From Turbatrix aceti (lineage: Eukaryota > Nematoda > Chromadorea > Rhabditida > Panagrolaimidae): a stretch of 64,000 nucleotides of DNA. Where the stretch lies: NCBI GenBank assembly GCA_963969345.1, contig OZ017768.1:620001-684000 (forward strand), in the 5' to 3' direction. The notes beneath the pieces were generated by a model. The model was not told where the DNA came from and did not search any database. It saw only the letters and a list, made by a program, of their open reading frames with translations. Made by a program: the position numbers and the translations under genes. Below, one piece after another: positions 12,579 through 24,051 of the stretch; position 1 is the stretch's first letter; each line of letters starts with the position of its first letter.

Positions 12579-13730
12579 TCCATTCATCCATCCAAACCTG
12601 ACCTAAATGATTTTGGACCCATCCAAGACTTATTGTGAATTAAATTCAGCACAAATCACCCATAAGTTAGATATTTGTTTTTGCTCGTTTTTTTGTAATA
12701 CGCGTTCAACTTTCAACTTTTTGTCATCTGTAGATCAGATTTTTTTGCAGTGTTTATTGTCCTGCACGGATTCTTGTCTTCCTGGCCCCTTAATTTATTA
12801 CTTCTATCATTATCATGTGCATAGTATGTACAGCAACCCAAAGAACAGCAAACTGAACATCCATCATGGCCATGGTACGGTATGGTGCCCGATGTCGACC
12901 TACCCACTATTATCCCCCATCCATCCACAGTATTTAGAATGAAAGTTTTTATAAATTGTGTAACTTGTAAAAAATCACCAACCGGTTTACTGAAAAAATG
13001 TGGCCAAGGGTATAGGAAAATTTTTTCTGAAACTTTGTTTTTGGATTTTTGGGTCTAATTTGGGTTTTTTGTATTATTGGACCATTTTTGTTACATTCAA
13101 TTTTATTAATTCGTGCCTTGGCGCTCACGTAAAAACGCCTTTACCTGTATAAAACTATTTTCGACCACCCCCCCCCCCTGTTTTTTTTTGTTTTGACTTC
13201 ACCTCGCCTGACCACCTCGATGATAATGATGATGTTCATGTGTGTTCTCCTGTCGTAATTGATGTTTGCTTGGTCCACCAATTAAATACTATCTATTACT
13301 TGTTATATCACAACAATAAATAATTTTCATTTTATTGATTTAAACGCATGTATTTGATAAATTATAAATATTTCGTTTATAGACAATCACATAGACAATT
13401 ACATGAAAAACAGAATAAAAAATAAGTCAAGGGGCAATGTGCTGTCCGAGTCGTAGTTTTTTTACCAATTATGATAATTTGCTTCACGTAAATCTCATAA
13501 CACCTAATATGTCAGTGTCCACCTTAAAACGAGAACTTCATAAATATTTGTCTTCAATTTGGTTTACACAAAAAAAAGTTGCCAGCGTATTATATACAGT
13601 TTTTATGCATTGCGGGCATCTCATTTATCAATCACAAAAATTTACAATTTCGAAATTAGTGTGAAAAAGCAGTTTTGCATGTAAACAATTATTTGTTCTC
13701 GCTATTTTTCGTAATTTTAAACTAACGAAA
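12579..13730. other. AMPK gamma 3' UTR and intergenic spacer
   Basis: Holds the likely 3' UTR with AATAAA at 13315-13320, and a C-run near 13170. From about 13330 to 13730 it is A/T-rich with no supported gene. Confidence 0.5.
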
Positions 13731-14893
13731 ATGCGTTTTTTGTCTTCCGCTTATCTCCAGCCGCTGATTTCGAATATAACTATTAAAAAACGAAAAAACA
13801 ATAATGCAGAAATATACCTTCGAAATTTAGTGTTTTCTTCTGGCGAAATGCTGTACGCATTTAGGATTTATATAAGAAACATAATTTTCATATACAAAGA
13901 CGGCAGTATATATTTAAATGTAGGTTTTTTTCAGTTTGCGTTTTTGTATTCTGTTAATATATATGTATTATTTTTTATTTAGAATCTAACAATGGAAAAC
14001 ATGGACTGCAAATTATGGATAGCGCCGTTTATCCGGAAACTCAAAATACGAAATGTAACCGGGAACTTTTTTTTGCAAAAAGTGTTTGACTACAACGGTA
14101 ATGTATTTTCTTTAATATGCTTTTCATAAGAACAGATTTTAGATCTTGAAAAACTTGACTTGACGCAGATCGATGAAAATAGTCTGTTATTAAAAGCCGT
14201 TCAAAATTTGATTTCAATAACTCAGCGTCTCCAAATCAATGATTTGTCTCTGAACTCAATGCAAACGCTGTCACCTCGTTTTGAAAGAATTTGTTTTAGA
14301 GATAAATCATTCTGGTCAAAAGACGACTTTGTAAGTGCAATACTATGATAAAAAAACAATCACCAATTTTCGTTTTTCAGAATATTGGCGATCCTCCAAT
14401 GATAGAATTCGTGGTTGACGAAATTGCAGCCAGCAAAGTATTTGTGAGCATACTTGATTTATCCAAAAACAAATTTCAACACATACGACATTTTTCTTTC
14501 AAATGGGTTATTAATAGTTACCCCGAAAACGTCGAAGCACTTGTAAGATTTTTAGCTTCTTATGCACCCAAGATTGAAAGCGTTGTTTTGGACTACAAAT
14601 TAATATACGGTTTTCCAAATCAAAGAGAACCTACTGAAGAGGAAATATGGAATTCCGCTAAGAACGAATACAAAAGTATAGCGGAAAGCCTTAAAGAAAT
14701 TTCAGAAAAAAATATCAAAGTCAAAATAAATTTCACTATAATTGGATATGCTTTCCGTTTTCAAAATCCGCTAAATTTGCTATTTCGTCCAGAGAATTTT
14801 AACGATGTGCCAGGTAACTGGACTTCAACGAAAACAGGCTGTCAAACCAAAGTGAATGAAAACGTGGAATTTGTGTTCCGGTATACCAAATGA
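13731..14893 (+). CDS. Lineage-specific F-box-like family protein, copy 1
   Basis: Exons 13731-13919, 13983-14097, 14143-14330, 14381-14893; all junctions are in phase, giving 334 aa. The N-terminal 63-codon exon carries the family signature: a start like MRFLSSAYLQPLI, then a conserved L.NLV.SS.EM.Y.F block that resembles a degenerate F-box (helical, Leu-rich). The middle is Leu-rich in a loosely LRR-like rhythm. The last exon has a Phe-X-Trp block (HFSFKWV) and a C-terminal PENF...ENVEFVF block shared by every copy in the window. AATAAA follows the stop directly. The function is unknown; if the F-box reading is right it would recruit substrates to an SCF ubiquitin ligase. Paralogs lie at 16128, 49214 and 51395. 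Confidence 0.65.
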
Positions 14894-16127
14894 ATAAAGA
14901 ACGCTCTTTTTGAACGACCCTAAAAAATCGGCGACAAATACAAAAATGTTTGCTGATCGTCTAATTCCCATAAAAAGTAAACGGCGGCAAGAAACTAATT
15001 CTGATTTTGTCCCTCGTTTTATCAAAAATTAGGGAGCTTACAATCTGGGTCCTTCTTGTAATGTTCGCCTCTACCTATCATTATCTAACTATTACAATTG
15101 TGTTTGAATAAATAAATAAAAGGATCACACACATATGTATGTATTCAAATAACGTGCCACTCTCAGACGACACACCAGTCAACAGTAATTGTCGCGCGTA
15201 TTTTTTTTCAATTCGTGAAAAATCTTTTAAGTTAAGTTTGTCATTCATCAGATCAACGCATCCTAAGAATTGTCTCAACAACAATTAACTGTGTTAACTG
15301 TGATTAGTAGAATTCATTTGAATTTTATATTGAATCCAATAAAAGATATGCTAGGAATTTAAAACACTTTTTTCGGCACCAAACGACAAGCAAGCATACC
15401 GCTTTTCACACTTTGGGAAAAACCAATTCTCAGTCCCACTCCCAGTTCTTGCTAACGTACTTGGGCTGTGGTTCTGCGCTTTGATTTAAACAGATCAATA
15501 GAAGGCGGGACAATACATATATTCAAATATTGTGCAGCACAATTTGTGCCGTGCGCAGACGACATGGAAAGCTGCTTGTTTATGTTGGCGGTAAATATTG
15601 CGCATCGGCGGTGTATGCCAAGTGCAAAATTATTGTTTACCATAAGTGCTTTGATGAACAATAAATAAGCCTTCTAATTTTGGGTATCTTATTTGTAGTA
15701 TGGTTTCAAATTTTCATGGAAATAAAGAACAAGGGAATATTCCTTCTTGTAATTCCTATAAAAAATTCCCGTGTGTTTTATACCACATCAAACTAAACCG
15801 CGTGGATAAACCTAATAGGCATTTGTTTGATAAAATATTGAGAGTGATGCATCGCAGGCGGAGCCTGTATTTACCAGGTATTTTGCTGTTCTTGATAAAT
15901 TTTTTTACCTTTTTTTTGAGCAGACTTTTAAAGGGAATTTATCAGAATCATGAGAATCAAGAGAATATTAAAAATTTCTGGAATCCCATTTTTTTATTCC
16001 TGGGTTGTAGGTTTCTGTACTAACGTGGAACTTGTATAATTTTTGTTTGCGTTGTGTGGATATTTTACCTTTTTTTTACAATTTGTGTTCGTGTTCTCAG
16101 CTTATTCGTCATTTCAGACAACCCGAA
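14894..16127. other. Intergenic spacer between family copies 1 and 2
   Basis: A/T-rich sequence with a tandem (AATA)n run and AATAAA near 15110. Small frames here have no family similarity and no splice partners. No gene is supported. Confidence 0.45.
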
Positions 16128-17251
16128 ATGCGTTCGTTATCGAATACGTATCACCAGTTGATGTTTTCTGAATTTATTAAAAACGAAAAACAATATTGTA
16201 CAAATGAAAATCTCCGAAACTTAGTGTTGTCTTCGCGGGAAATTTCTTACTCATTTAGCGATTTTCTGCACAAATTTAAAGTTACATGCTATGATGGCCC
16301 AGTTGCGCGTTTAACTGTAAGTGTTCAATCATAAATCGATCATTCTTCAGACCTTTGGGGCCCTCTGGCAATACAAATATGAAATCAGGTTAGCTTCCAA
16401 TCATTGGTTTGCCGCATTTGTTCCAAAGTTTATTATATCCAATGAGTGTTTACCGAAAATCGCAAGCTGTCGTTTTCTTAGCAAAGTACATCGCATTGAA
16501 ATAGACGTGTATGAATCAGAAAAATATCAATCGTCGAACACAGATCAAAAAACGACAGCCTGGACTGACTACGTCCCCAAACGGCTTTCTCGCTTTAAAG
16601 TAATTTATCTGCGAGATGGATATACTTGGCCAAGTGTAAGTTCATTGTAATAAATATATTTAAACGTATTTTTCAAACGTTCTCATGCTTCAGAACTACG
16701 ACACATCGCCGGCATTGGAGTTAGTTTTTAAAGAGTCCTATGATCAAACAAGTTCCTACATCAATGCACTGAACTCTGTAAAATCCAAATTCCAAAAAAT
16801 TGAACACTTTTTCTTCAAATGGAGCACAGTTAATTTGTGTTCTGTTTCGGAAAGTGTTCAGAAACAAATTCAACATTTAGCCTTTTTTTCAAAAAACATC
16901 AAAAACATTACTATGAATGTGAAATATCCCTCCAGTTGGCCCAAAGAGCATCCAACTGCTGCCGATTTTTGGCAAGACACAATTGAAGAGTACAACCGTG
17001 TGTTTGATGTCCTTAAGAAAGCTCCGGATTACATCAACGTCAAAATTGATTTTGACATCAGATCGTACTACCAAAAGATTAATTTTGATGAGATGTTGGA
17101 TTCTCCAGATTTTTATTTCCCAAATGACAATTTTCTTATCAAGCCGGACGATCGTTATGGTGCAAGGATTGTCAACCGGCAACTCAAAGTAACAGAAAAC
17201 ATCGAATTTTCGTTTCGGTGTACCTGTCCGGCTCAATTTCTGAAAAGATAA
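16128..17251 (+). CDS. Lineage-specific F-box-like family protein, copy 2
   Basis: Exons 16128-16316, 16351-16635 and 16694-17251 give 343 aa with all phases 0. The first exon is again exactly 63 codons (MRSLSNTYHQLMF, then LRNLVLSSREISYSFSDFL), so it lines up with copy 1. Here the two middle exons of copy 1 are fused into one. The last exon has HFFFKWS and the C-terminal TENIEFSFRC block. AATAAA lies at 17311. It stands in the same orientation as copy 1, so a tandem duplication is likely. Function unknown; the same F-box-like reading applies. Confidence 0.65.
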
Positions 17252-17691
17252 ACCTGTCAGTCAGGTCAACAAATTTCAACAAGCGTTTTTTTGAGTTTTA
17301 TGTTAGATTGAATAAAAAATTTTCTTGCAATTTGTTCTATTCAGGGAGACAAACACAATTTTCCCATACGCGCACGTGACTTTCAGTCGACCTTTCTTTT
17401 GAATAGTTGAGCTAATAAGGGATTGACAGATTAGCTTTGGCAATGTGTGACAATTCGCTGGATCAACAGCTAAAAATTTACAGCGAGCAGCAGCTGCAAC
17501 AAAAACGCGCATTGCAAACTCACGCGGACAGGACTGTCTGCCTGGTAAATAAGTTTTGATTTGTCTCGACCACACAGGTAAAGTTGCATTTATTTTTATG
17601 TTTAAAAACAAACACGCGCGGTTACTTTTTGTCTGTTATATATTTTTGCGTTTTTGTAAGTAATTCTAAAATTGTCGTTGTTTAGAGCAAA

Positions 17692-18355
17692 ATGACGACA
17701 ACAAGTAAAGTTAAACCATATCGACCAACAGTTTCGTTTTCCAAACTCATGATGGAATGCAGGAGATGCGCGATCTATCGAATTACGCCGTATCTCTTTA
17801 TTGCGCCTTACGATGCTCTATTGCCATCAAAAATGCGGGAATTAGGCATCACCCACGCTGTTGATGCGTCCAACAATAGACACAGCCGAAGGGTGCCTGG
17901 CATAGAATATTTGGAGATTAGCATACCCGACGAAGAATCTGCAAAATTGGATATTCACTTTGAAAAAGTTGCTGATTTCGTTGAAGCAGCTAAAAATAAA
18001 GTAAAATTGTTTTTCATTTGACAAATATAAAATATTTTTTGTTTAAGTTTCAAATTGGAATTTTCAGGGTGGCAAAACCTGTGTCAACTGCGTAGCCGGA
18101 ATCTCTCGTTCGGCGACGCTCTGCATCATGTCGATATTTTTTATAGAAAACTGTTCGCTCCGAGACGCGTATATTACAGTGCTACGTGCCCGTCCCTGTA
18201 TCGACCCAAATACCGGCTTCTGGCGTCAGATGATTGAAGTCGAACGCGAGCGCTATGGCAAGGCAACGATAGAACTCAAGCAAGCGTTTGGACGGCAGCT
18301 CATTCCTGACGTCTATTTCATCAAGGAAGACATAATCAAAGGCACTGCCAGCTGA
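17692..18355 (+). CDS. Atypical dual-specificity phosphatase, paralog 1
   Basis: Exons 17692-18000 and 18068-18355, 198 aa, the full length of a small DUSP domain. It follows DUSP14/18/21-like proteins: ITPYLFIAPYDAL, the LGITHAVDAS strand, a general-acid region IPDEES, the P-loop CVAGISRS, and an NTGFWRQMIEVE block typical of this subgroup. The CX5R catalytic Cys and Arg are present, but the residue before the Cys is Asn instead of the usual His (VNCVAGISRS). Members remove phosphate from Tyr/Ser/Thr or other substrates. The neighbour at 19128 on the other strand has the same 103-codon first exon, so the pair arose by inverted duplication. Confidence 0.85.
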
Positions 18356-18381
18356 TGTACATTTAAGAAACCGTTTTTGTT

Positions 18382-18790
18382 GTTCGTTGAAGCTGATGCG
18401 TCAGTATGGCTTCTGTTTGTTTCACGCTACAACAAAAGTGGTGTTGCCCATTTGGATTCAACTTTTTACTGGTTGAAATCTCTTTTGCTTAACGCCGAAA
18501 ACATTTCTGTGCTTATCAACTGGGAATTTGATTGGTACGAAACTGTAAATTCTTTTTGGAAAAACAATCAATCAACATATTTTAACGTTTATTGTTCAAG
18601 TCAAATTGGACTGTCACATGGCGGTCATGGCGTACACCGTGCGGGGTCTTCGTGACTATCTACAAAATCAAAAGGAAAGTTGTTTTCCATCCAAAGACTT
18701 CTTTCTCTCGACGACTCATGAAGCTGTGACAATTAGCCGTCGTGAACGTCAGGTGAGCGGCAACGTTGATTCATCGTTTGAGTGCATGGT
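18382..18790 (+). pseudogene. Decayed last exon of the F-box-like family
   Basis: The frame from 18377 contains NAENISVLINWEF and a preceding stretch (VWLLFVSRYN) that match the Phe-X-Trp block of the family's final exon. The rest of the exon (CFPSKDFFLSTT, then the SSFEC ending) continues in another frame from about 18606, so a frameshift separates them. No first or middle exon is present. It lies between the two phosphatase genes. Confidence 0.55.
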
Positions 18791-19127
18791 GACCTCTTTG
18801 ATTCCTCTGATGACGATCTGTTTTTACCATATTTTTAATATTTATATTTTTATTATAAAAAATTGTTAGACAATATGGGACAGTTTATTAAAAAATATTT
18901 TTTTTTGATATTGTAAGTTTAAAAATGTTCTGTTTTTTTTAACGTTAGCGCTTAAAAATTGTTCCCAAAAAACGTTCCCCAAATTTTTGAAATGTAAAAG
19001 TCTTTTTCAAAATTCATTTACCCAGTTTTATATTATTCCCACGAGCATTTTGAACACGTACGGCAACATAAAAAAATAAAAAAACAAAAACTTGGCTTTC
19101 CCAGAACGAACGTTCGAAGTCTAAATA

Positions 19128-20091
19128 TCAGCTGGTAGTGCCGTTGAGGAGGCTCTGCTTGATTAGGTAAACGTCTGGAACGGGTCGACGACCAAATCCT
19201 GTGCCAATGAGTTGCACCGTTGCCTGGCCATCGCGTTGACGTTCAAGTTCAATCATCTGACGCCAGAATCCGGTATTTGGCGAGACAAGGGGTCTGGCAC
19301 GTGCTACTTCGATGAAGGCGTCTCGGATGGTGTAGTTTTCTTTGAGGAATAGGTACATGATGCAGAGGGTTGCTGAGCGAGAAATTCCGGCCGCACAGAA
19401 AACTACGGTTTTGCCACCCTAAAATTTTCTGGATGTATCGTAATTTCATTTCAATTGGAAATTAAAATTATTAAAAAAATCTTACAATTTTTTGTATATA
19501 AAAATTTATTATTAGTGCGTCTAAAAAACGTCACTTGTGAAAGATATAAAATTTATTTTTTATGAAAAAAATATGTAATTTTAGCATGAAAAGTGTTTCT
19601 TTTGCGTGTTGGAGACTATTTATTTCCGTGTACGAATAAATTGTAATCTCCGGATTAGACAGAAAAATGATGTAAACTGGACGAAAACATCCAGAACATA
19701 AATTTTTCAGTAGCATTGACTCCAAAAACGTTCAGAGCAAAATTACAACATGTCAAACCGAAAAAAATTCTATAAGTCTTACCTGATTTTTAGCAGTTTC
19801 AATAAAATCTACAACGCGATCAAAGTGTGCACTGATTTTGACTGACTCATCATCGTTAACATTGACTTCGATATACTCGATGCCAGGTACCCGTTGGGTG
19901 CGCAGAATGTTGGACGCATCAACGGCATGAGTAATGCCTAGTTCTCTCATTTTTGCAGGTGCTAGAGCTCCGTAACCAGCGATGAAAAGATATGGCTTAA
20001 TTTTACAGATTGCAAAAAGTTTCGTTTCTAATGTGTTTTTGGAAACAGGAATTGCAGGTCGATCTGGTGTGGATTTACTTGTTGTCGCCAT
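19128..20091 (-). CDS. Atypical dual-specificity phosphatase, paralog 2
   Basis: Exons 19783-20091 and 19128-19418, 199 aa; start ATG at 20091 (MATTSKSTPDRP). Same layout as the paralog at 17692: KIKPYLFIAGYGAL, ELGITHAVDAS, NDDESVKISAHF with a plausible general-acid Asp, the P-loop CAAGISRS, then NTGFWRQMIELE. The Cys and Arg of CX5R are intact, but the preceding residue is Phe (VVFCAAGISRS) instead of His. The two paralogs are convergent. The 3' end reads through YLIKQSLLNGTTS. Whether it is an active phosphatase is not decided by the sequence. Confidence 0.85.
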
Positions 20092-21802
20092 TTTGTTCTG
20101 AAATTCAAAGGTATTTAAGAAACAAAATTTTAAAAAAACCTGAAAAAACGCTAAAAAATATTTTCGTATCAAATGGTGTGGTATTTTTTTTTTATAACTT
20201 TTAGTCTTTTTTAAATCAGTACAAAAAAAAATAACCCAAAAGTATGCGCTAAACAAGACATCAATTATACAATTTTTTTCAAACAAAAAATGATGCAAAC
20301 TCTAAAAATAGAACTTGTTATTCTGTTGACGGAAAAAACATACAAGCCTCCACTCATATACTAACCCCTATTTTGGTTTACAACGCAGCCCCAGCCAACA
20401 ATCCGATAAATAGCATTGCACGCAAGTGCAATTGCAATTGTGGTCGATTGTGTAGTTTTGTGTGATGCAAAAGTATTCAATCCGACCGACAAAAACAAAC
20501 ATCACACTACACCACATTGTAGAGCACCCGCCCTCGACAACGTATTCTTACAATGACGCGTACAAGAAAAAAATACAGAAAAATGACATAACAAGGAATA
20601 ATGCACCATAAAACTTTTCCAGGAACGAGAGGGTTTTTAATATCCTGGCATGCTTTTTTTCTGTGAACGCACTGAAAATTGTCATCCTTCTGGAAGTATT
20701 TTTTATGAGCTTGAACACCGAATAGCATGCTGAAAAAAATTCGAAAATTAAAAAAACAATAAACACTAAAAAAATGTATGAAAGCGACTTTATAACCGAA
20801 TTCGAATTTTAAGCCTGCTAAAAAGTTAAGAAACGAACAAAAAATGTTGTTAAAAACTAAAAATTCTACAGTTTGAAAAATTCATCTGAGTTTTTGTGGC
20901 CAATTTTTTTGTAAAACCATTTCAGGCTAGCATTTTTTTAACAAAAAAAAATTAGGACTTATTTGCTCACAATCCCAAATTTTATTCATTAATGATAGCA
21001 ATTCGGTCATCGCCCGCGGTGCAAAACCAAATATTTACAAATAAAAAAAAATATTCCAAGCTATCAAAAAAATTTAATTTTTTTGATTGCCTAAAAAAAG
21101 CACCACCAACCGACCAGCCTTGCAGAGAACATTTCTGTCAAATGGACAACGTGTTGTGATGTGACTTTCCCGGCTGGTTGGTTGTTGGTCTCGAGCTTGT
21201 CTGGCCAATCCCGCCTCTAGCAGTGTTTCAATAGCAAAAAAAAAGACAAAAAGCATCAAAGAAAAAAACAATATGCTAACAGTTGTCACCGGAGTGATTT
21301 GTGAAAACGACAATACGCCGAGTACTACGGACATGACAAAAAAAAGGAAGAATGAAGAATCTATATAATACGTGGCTGGCGTACGTATCTTGCAACACTT
21401 TGAAATTCATAAATAAAGCACCAGCATGCGAGTGAGTGCGTGCACGCGGCACGCGTCTTCTTGTCACTATGACCGACGGAAACAACCACGAACCGGATTG
21501 CTCGAGGGGTTGTTAATCATTTCTTCGACACCGATGAAAAAAAAACGAGGAACAAAAAAATGACAGCAATTGCATCGTTATTAACGATTCGTTAAAATAG
21601 TTTTAACTGCATTATTTTGGTTTTTTATTGTTAACAGTTGCGTAAAGCAGGATGTCCGAAATCTGATAGCCATGTACTAAAAGTGCAATCATTTGACGTA
21701 CTTAGAAAATCGAAATTTCAACACTATGAAAAAATTGTTTAAAAAAATTCTGATTTGAAAAACTATTTATAACCAGTACAAACATTCGTATAACATTCGT
21801 CC
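20092..21802. other. Intergenic, A/T-rich
   Basis: Divergent upstream region of the phosphatase at 20091 and the tiny gene at 21803. Several hydrophobic minus-strand frames exist (for example 21074-21334), but without splice partners, codon bias or motifs I do not call them genes. Confidence 0.4.
21764..21772 (+). promoter_or_regulatory. TATA-like box of the tiny gene
   Basis: TATTTATAA, 31 bases before the ATG at 21803; a start site downstream would leave a very short leader. Confidence 0.3.
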
Positions 21803-22032
21803 ATGAAGAAGAAAAATGCGTTGCCCGATCCGGTGGTGTGTATACTTAAAACTATAGTTTTTTACGTTTACACATTTTTTAGGAAATAGCAAAACGGATG
21901 AAGAAATCGTCACCGAGAAATTTATTTATTTTTGCTCCTAACGACACAGAAGACAAGGATATCGTTGAACTGGTAAAGCAGGTGCGTCGCATAAACCATC
22001 CTGAATCTATGGAAACAAAAACGTCCCGTTAA
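21803..22032 (+). CDS. Tiny two-exon gene, 60 aa, basic
   Basis: Exon 21803-21835 (MKKKNALPDPV), intron with GTGTGT donor and TTTTTTAG acceptor, exon 21883-22032 (EIAKRMKKSSPRN ... METKTSR). The product is Lys/Arg-rich with a central acidic patch (NDTEDKDIVE). A TATA-like box precedes it and AATAAA lies 50 bases after the stop (22084). I do not recognise a family. The in-phase splice flanked by promoter and poly(A) signals is the only evidence. Confidence 0.4.
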
Positions 22033-22209
22033 GAATTCAATGAACTGATTTAGTTAGAAATTTAATTGTGCTAACTTTGAGTAAATAAATTTTGGTGATG
22101 CTGAATTGTGGCACTTTGAGAATGCAAATTTTGTTAATGACTTATTATAATGAGTATTCAAATTTATAAATCCCTGATTTGGCACGACAAACAAACAAAT
22201 CCATCACGA

Positions 22210-24051
22210 TCACCGATAAGGCATCAAACAGGGCAGAAGTAATACAAAAAAGCCCATGGCCACCGTAATCCCGGTATTCCGGTCACTTCCCGACGTAAGC
22301 TTTGCGTGGAATGAAACCGCTTGCTCGGAAGCGGCATCTATTCTCGAATCATCTCGCCCGGTGTAGCAGTACTTTCTCGACTTGCACACGCATTCCCTTA
22401 GATCCAATCGATCGTGGATCCTGACGCACTGATTGTTCCCCCGAGCATCAAGGACAGCATCGTCAACAGCGGCAAAATTCTCTGCGCATCCCCGGACTGT
22501 GAACGTGGCCGCCCGTTCATGCTCCATGAGAATGAGTGTCTGACAGGCTTCAAGTCGGCACTGCTGCTTTGGAAGAGTTCGTATGTTGGCTGGCTTGCTG
22601 CAATCTGGGACGACTGCCGTAGTCGGAAGTCGAGATCTTCGAACGTCAAAAAGGTTATGAACTGCCTTCTGCATAGGCTCGCTAAGAACCCGAAGAGGGC
22701 TCATGCAGTGAAAGCACCAATGAACCACACTTGAGTTGACAGAAGTGTTGGAGTCGGGAAGGGTGAGCATCTGGGGTTCAGGGGCGGAGGGTTGGGTAGT
22801 TGGGGGTGCCGTTCGCCAGGGACGGGGTTCTTGAGTGGCTAAAAATAAATAGCATGATAAAAAAAAATTTTATGCATTCCAAAAAATCTGTGTCAAAATG
22901 CATTCAGGTGTTTTTAATTTTGTTTAGTATGTTCGTTCAACTAACCTTGCTGCTTAAACAAATCCCGGTACGCCGGATAACTTTCAGCGGAATAAAAATC
23001 GCTGCCTAATTTTTTTGACTCGGTATCGTCGTACAATCCGTCGTTACTTCCGCCCATTTGCATTCGGAATTCTCTCCTTTCTTCGGCTTTGATCTAAAAA
23101 AAGAAATTTATTGTTTTTTTAGACGAATTTCATTTTTCATTTTATTAAAATTCTGCAAGTTTGTTTATCCCAATAAAATTCACTTCTCTTTTCCCAATAA
23201 TCGGAACACACCTGATGCACTTCTTATTTAAATGCAATACGTAAAAAGTTTCCAAACACTTTAAAATTATTAAATGCAAATTCAGTCAATTAGCAAAAGT
23301 GCATTAAAAGTCCAGTCTAATAAATTAGACCTCTTTGTAACATTTTTCGCAAAACAAAGACTGTGACCATCTTTTTTTCGGCATCAGAGTTATGTTCTCT
23401 CTTTTTACATAGCAATCCGGTTCGAATACATCAAAACCTGGTGCACTCCAAAAACACTACGCATGGTCAGTAGCCTTCGTTTCCTCAAGGTCACAGCTCA
23501 TTCAAATACCGGTGCAAATGGGAGGAGAGGGGAAGGGAAAGTGCCCGGATTGATGACCACTTGGCTGGCAGGATGAAATTTATGCTTTTGACGATTTGAG
23601 CATCCAAGGGAAAATATAGTTTTATTCTGTATTTCAAGAGTCACTTCTGCTTTTGGCTGGTAACGTAAGAAATGAACGATAAATTTATGCCCTTCCTATG
23701 ACTAATTGTGAAAAACCACGAGAAAAGTGTGATTGTTATCGAGCAAAAAAGAGTTGATTTATTGTTGACGTGACAGTTTCAAATTTTTCTGTCATGCAAA
23801 CTTGGGTGTCCTAAAAATACAGTAAATGCGTGTTTTCTGCTGACAATTTTTTTTCATTCATACGTTGAATTTTGTTTCTAATCATCCCCCTAAAATTATG
23901 TAAAACAATTCACATCAAACAACAAACAAACCTGGGCAATTCGCCGTCGTTCATCATCTTCAGACCATGGAGTACCAACAACAAACGTAAAACAGACAAC
24001 ATATAACAGAAAGCATCTACGAAATGACAAAATGATATGGCTGGTGTTCAT
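22210..24051 (-). CDS. Secreted, probably GPI-anchored Ly6/uPAR-like cysteine-rich protein
   Basis: Exons 23932-24051, 22946-23093, 22210-22838; phases 0 and 1 agree, 298 aa. Residues 1-24 form a signal peptide (cleavage near FVVG-TPW). A charged linker follows (EDDERRR, EERREFRMQMGG), then a Pro/Thr-rich hinge (TAPPTTQPSAPEP). The C-terminal domain has ten cysteines, beginning WCFHC and ending ECVCKS..YC, a spacing like the three-finger Ly6/uPAR fold. The protein ends in a hydrophobic stretch (ITVAMGFFVLLLPCLM), which suits a GPI signal or a membrane tail. Nematode relatives of this kind act at neuronal surfaces, but I cannot assign one. The Ly6 reading rests on cysteine pattern only. Confidence 0.6.

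Noticed and set aside
21074..21334. 86-aa hydrophobic minus-strand ORF
   Set aside because: T-rich plus-strand sequence gives false hydrophobic stretches (Phe/Leu) on translation; no exon partners or promoter.
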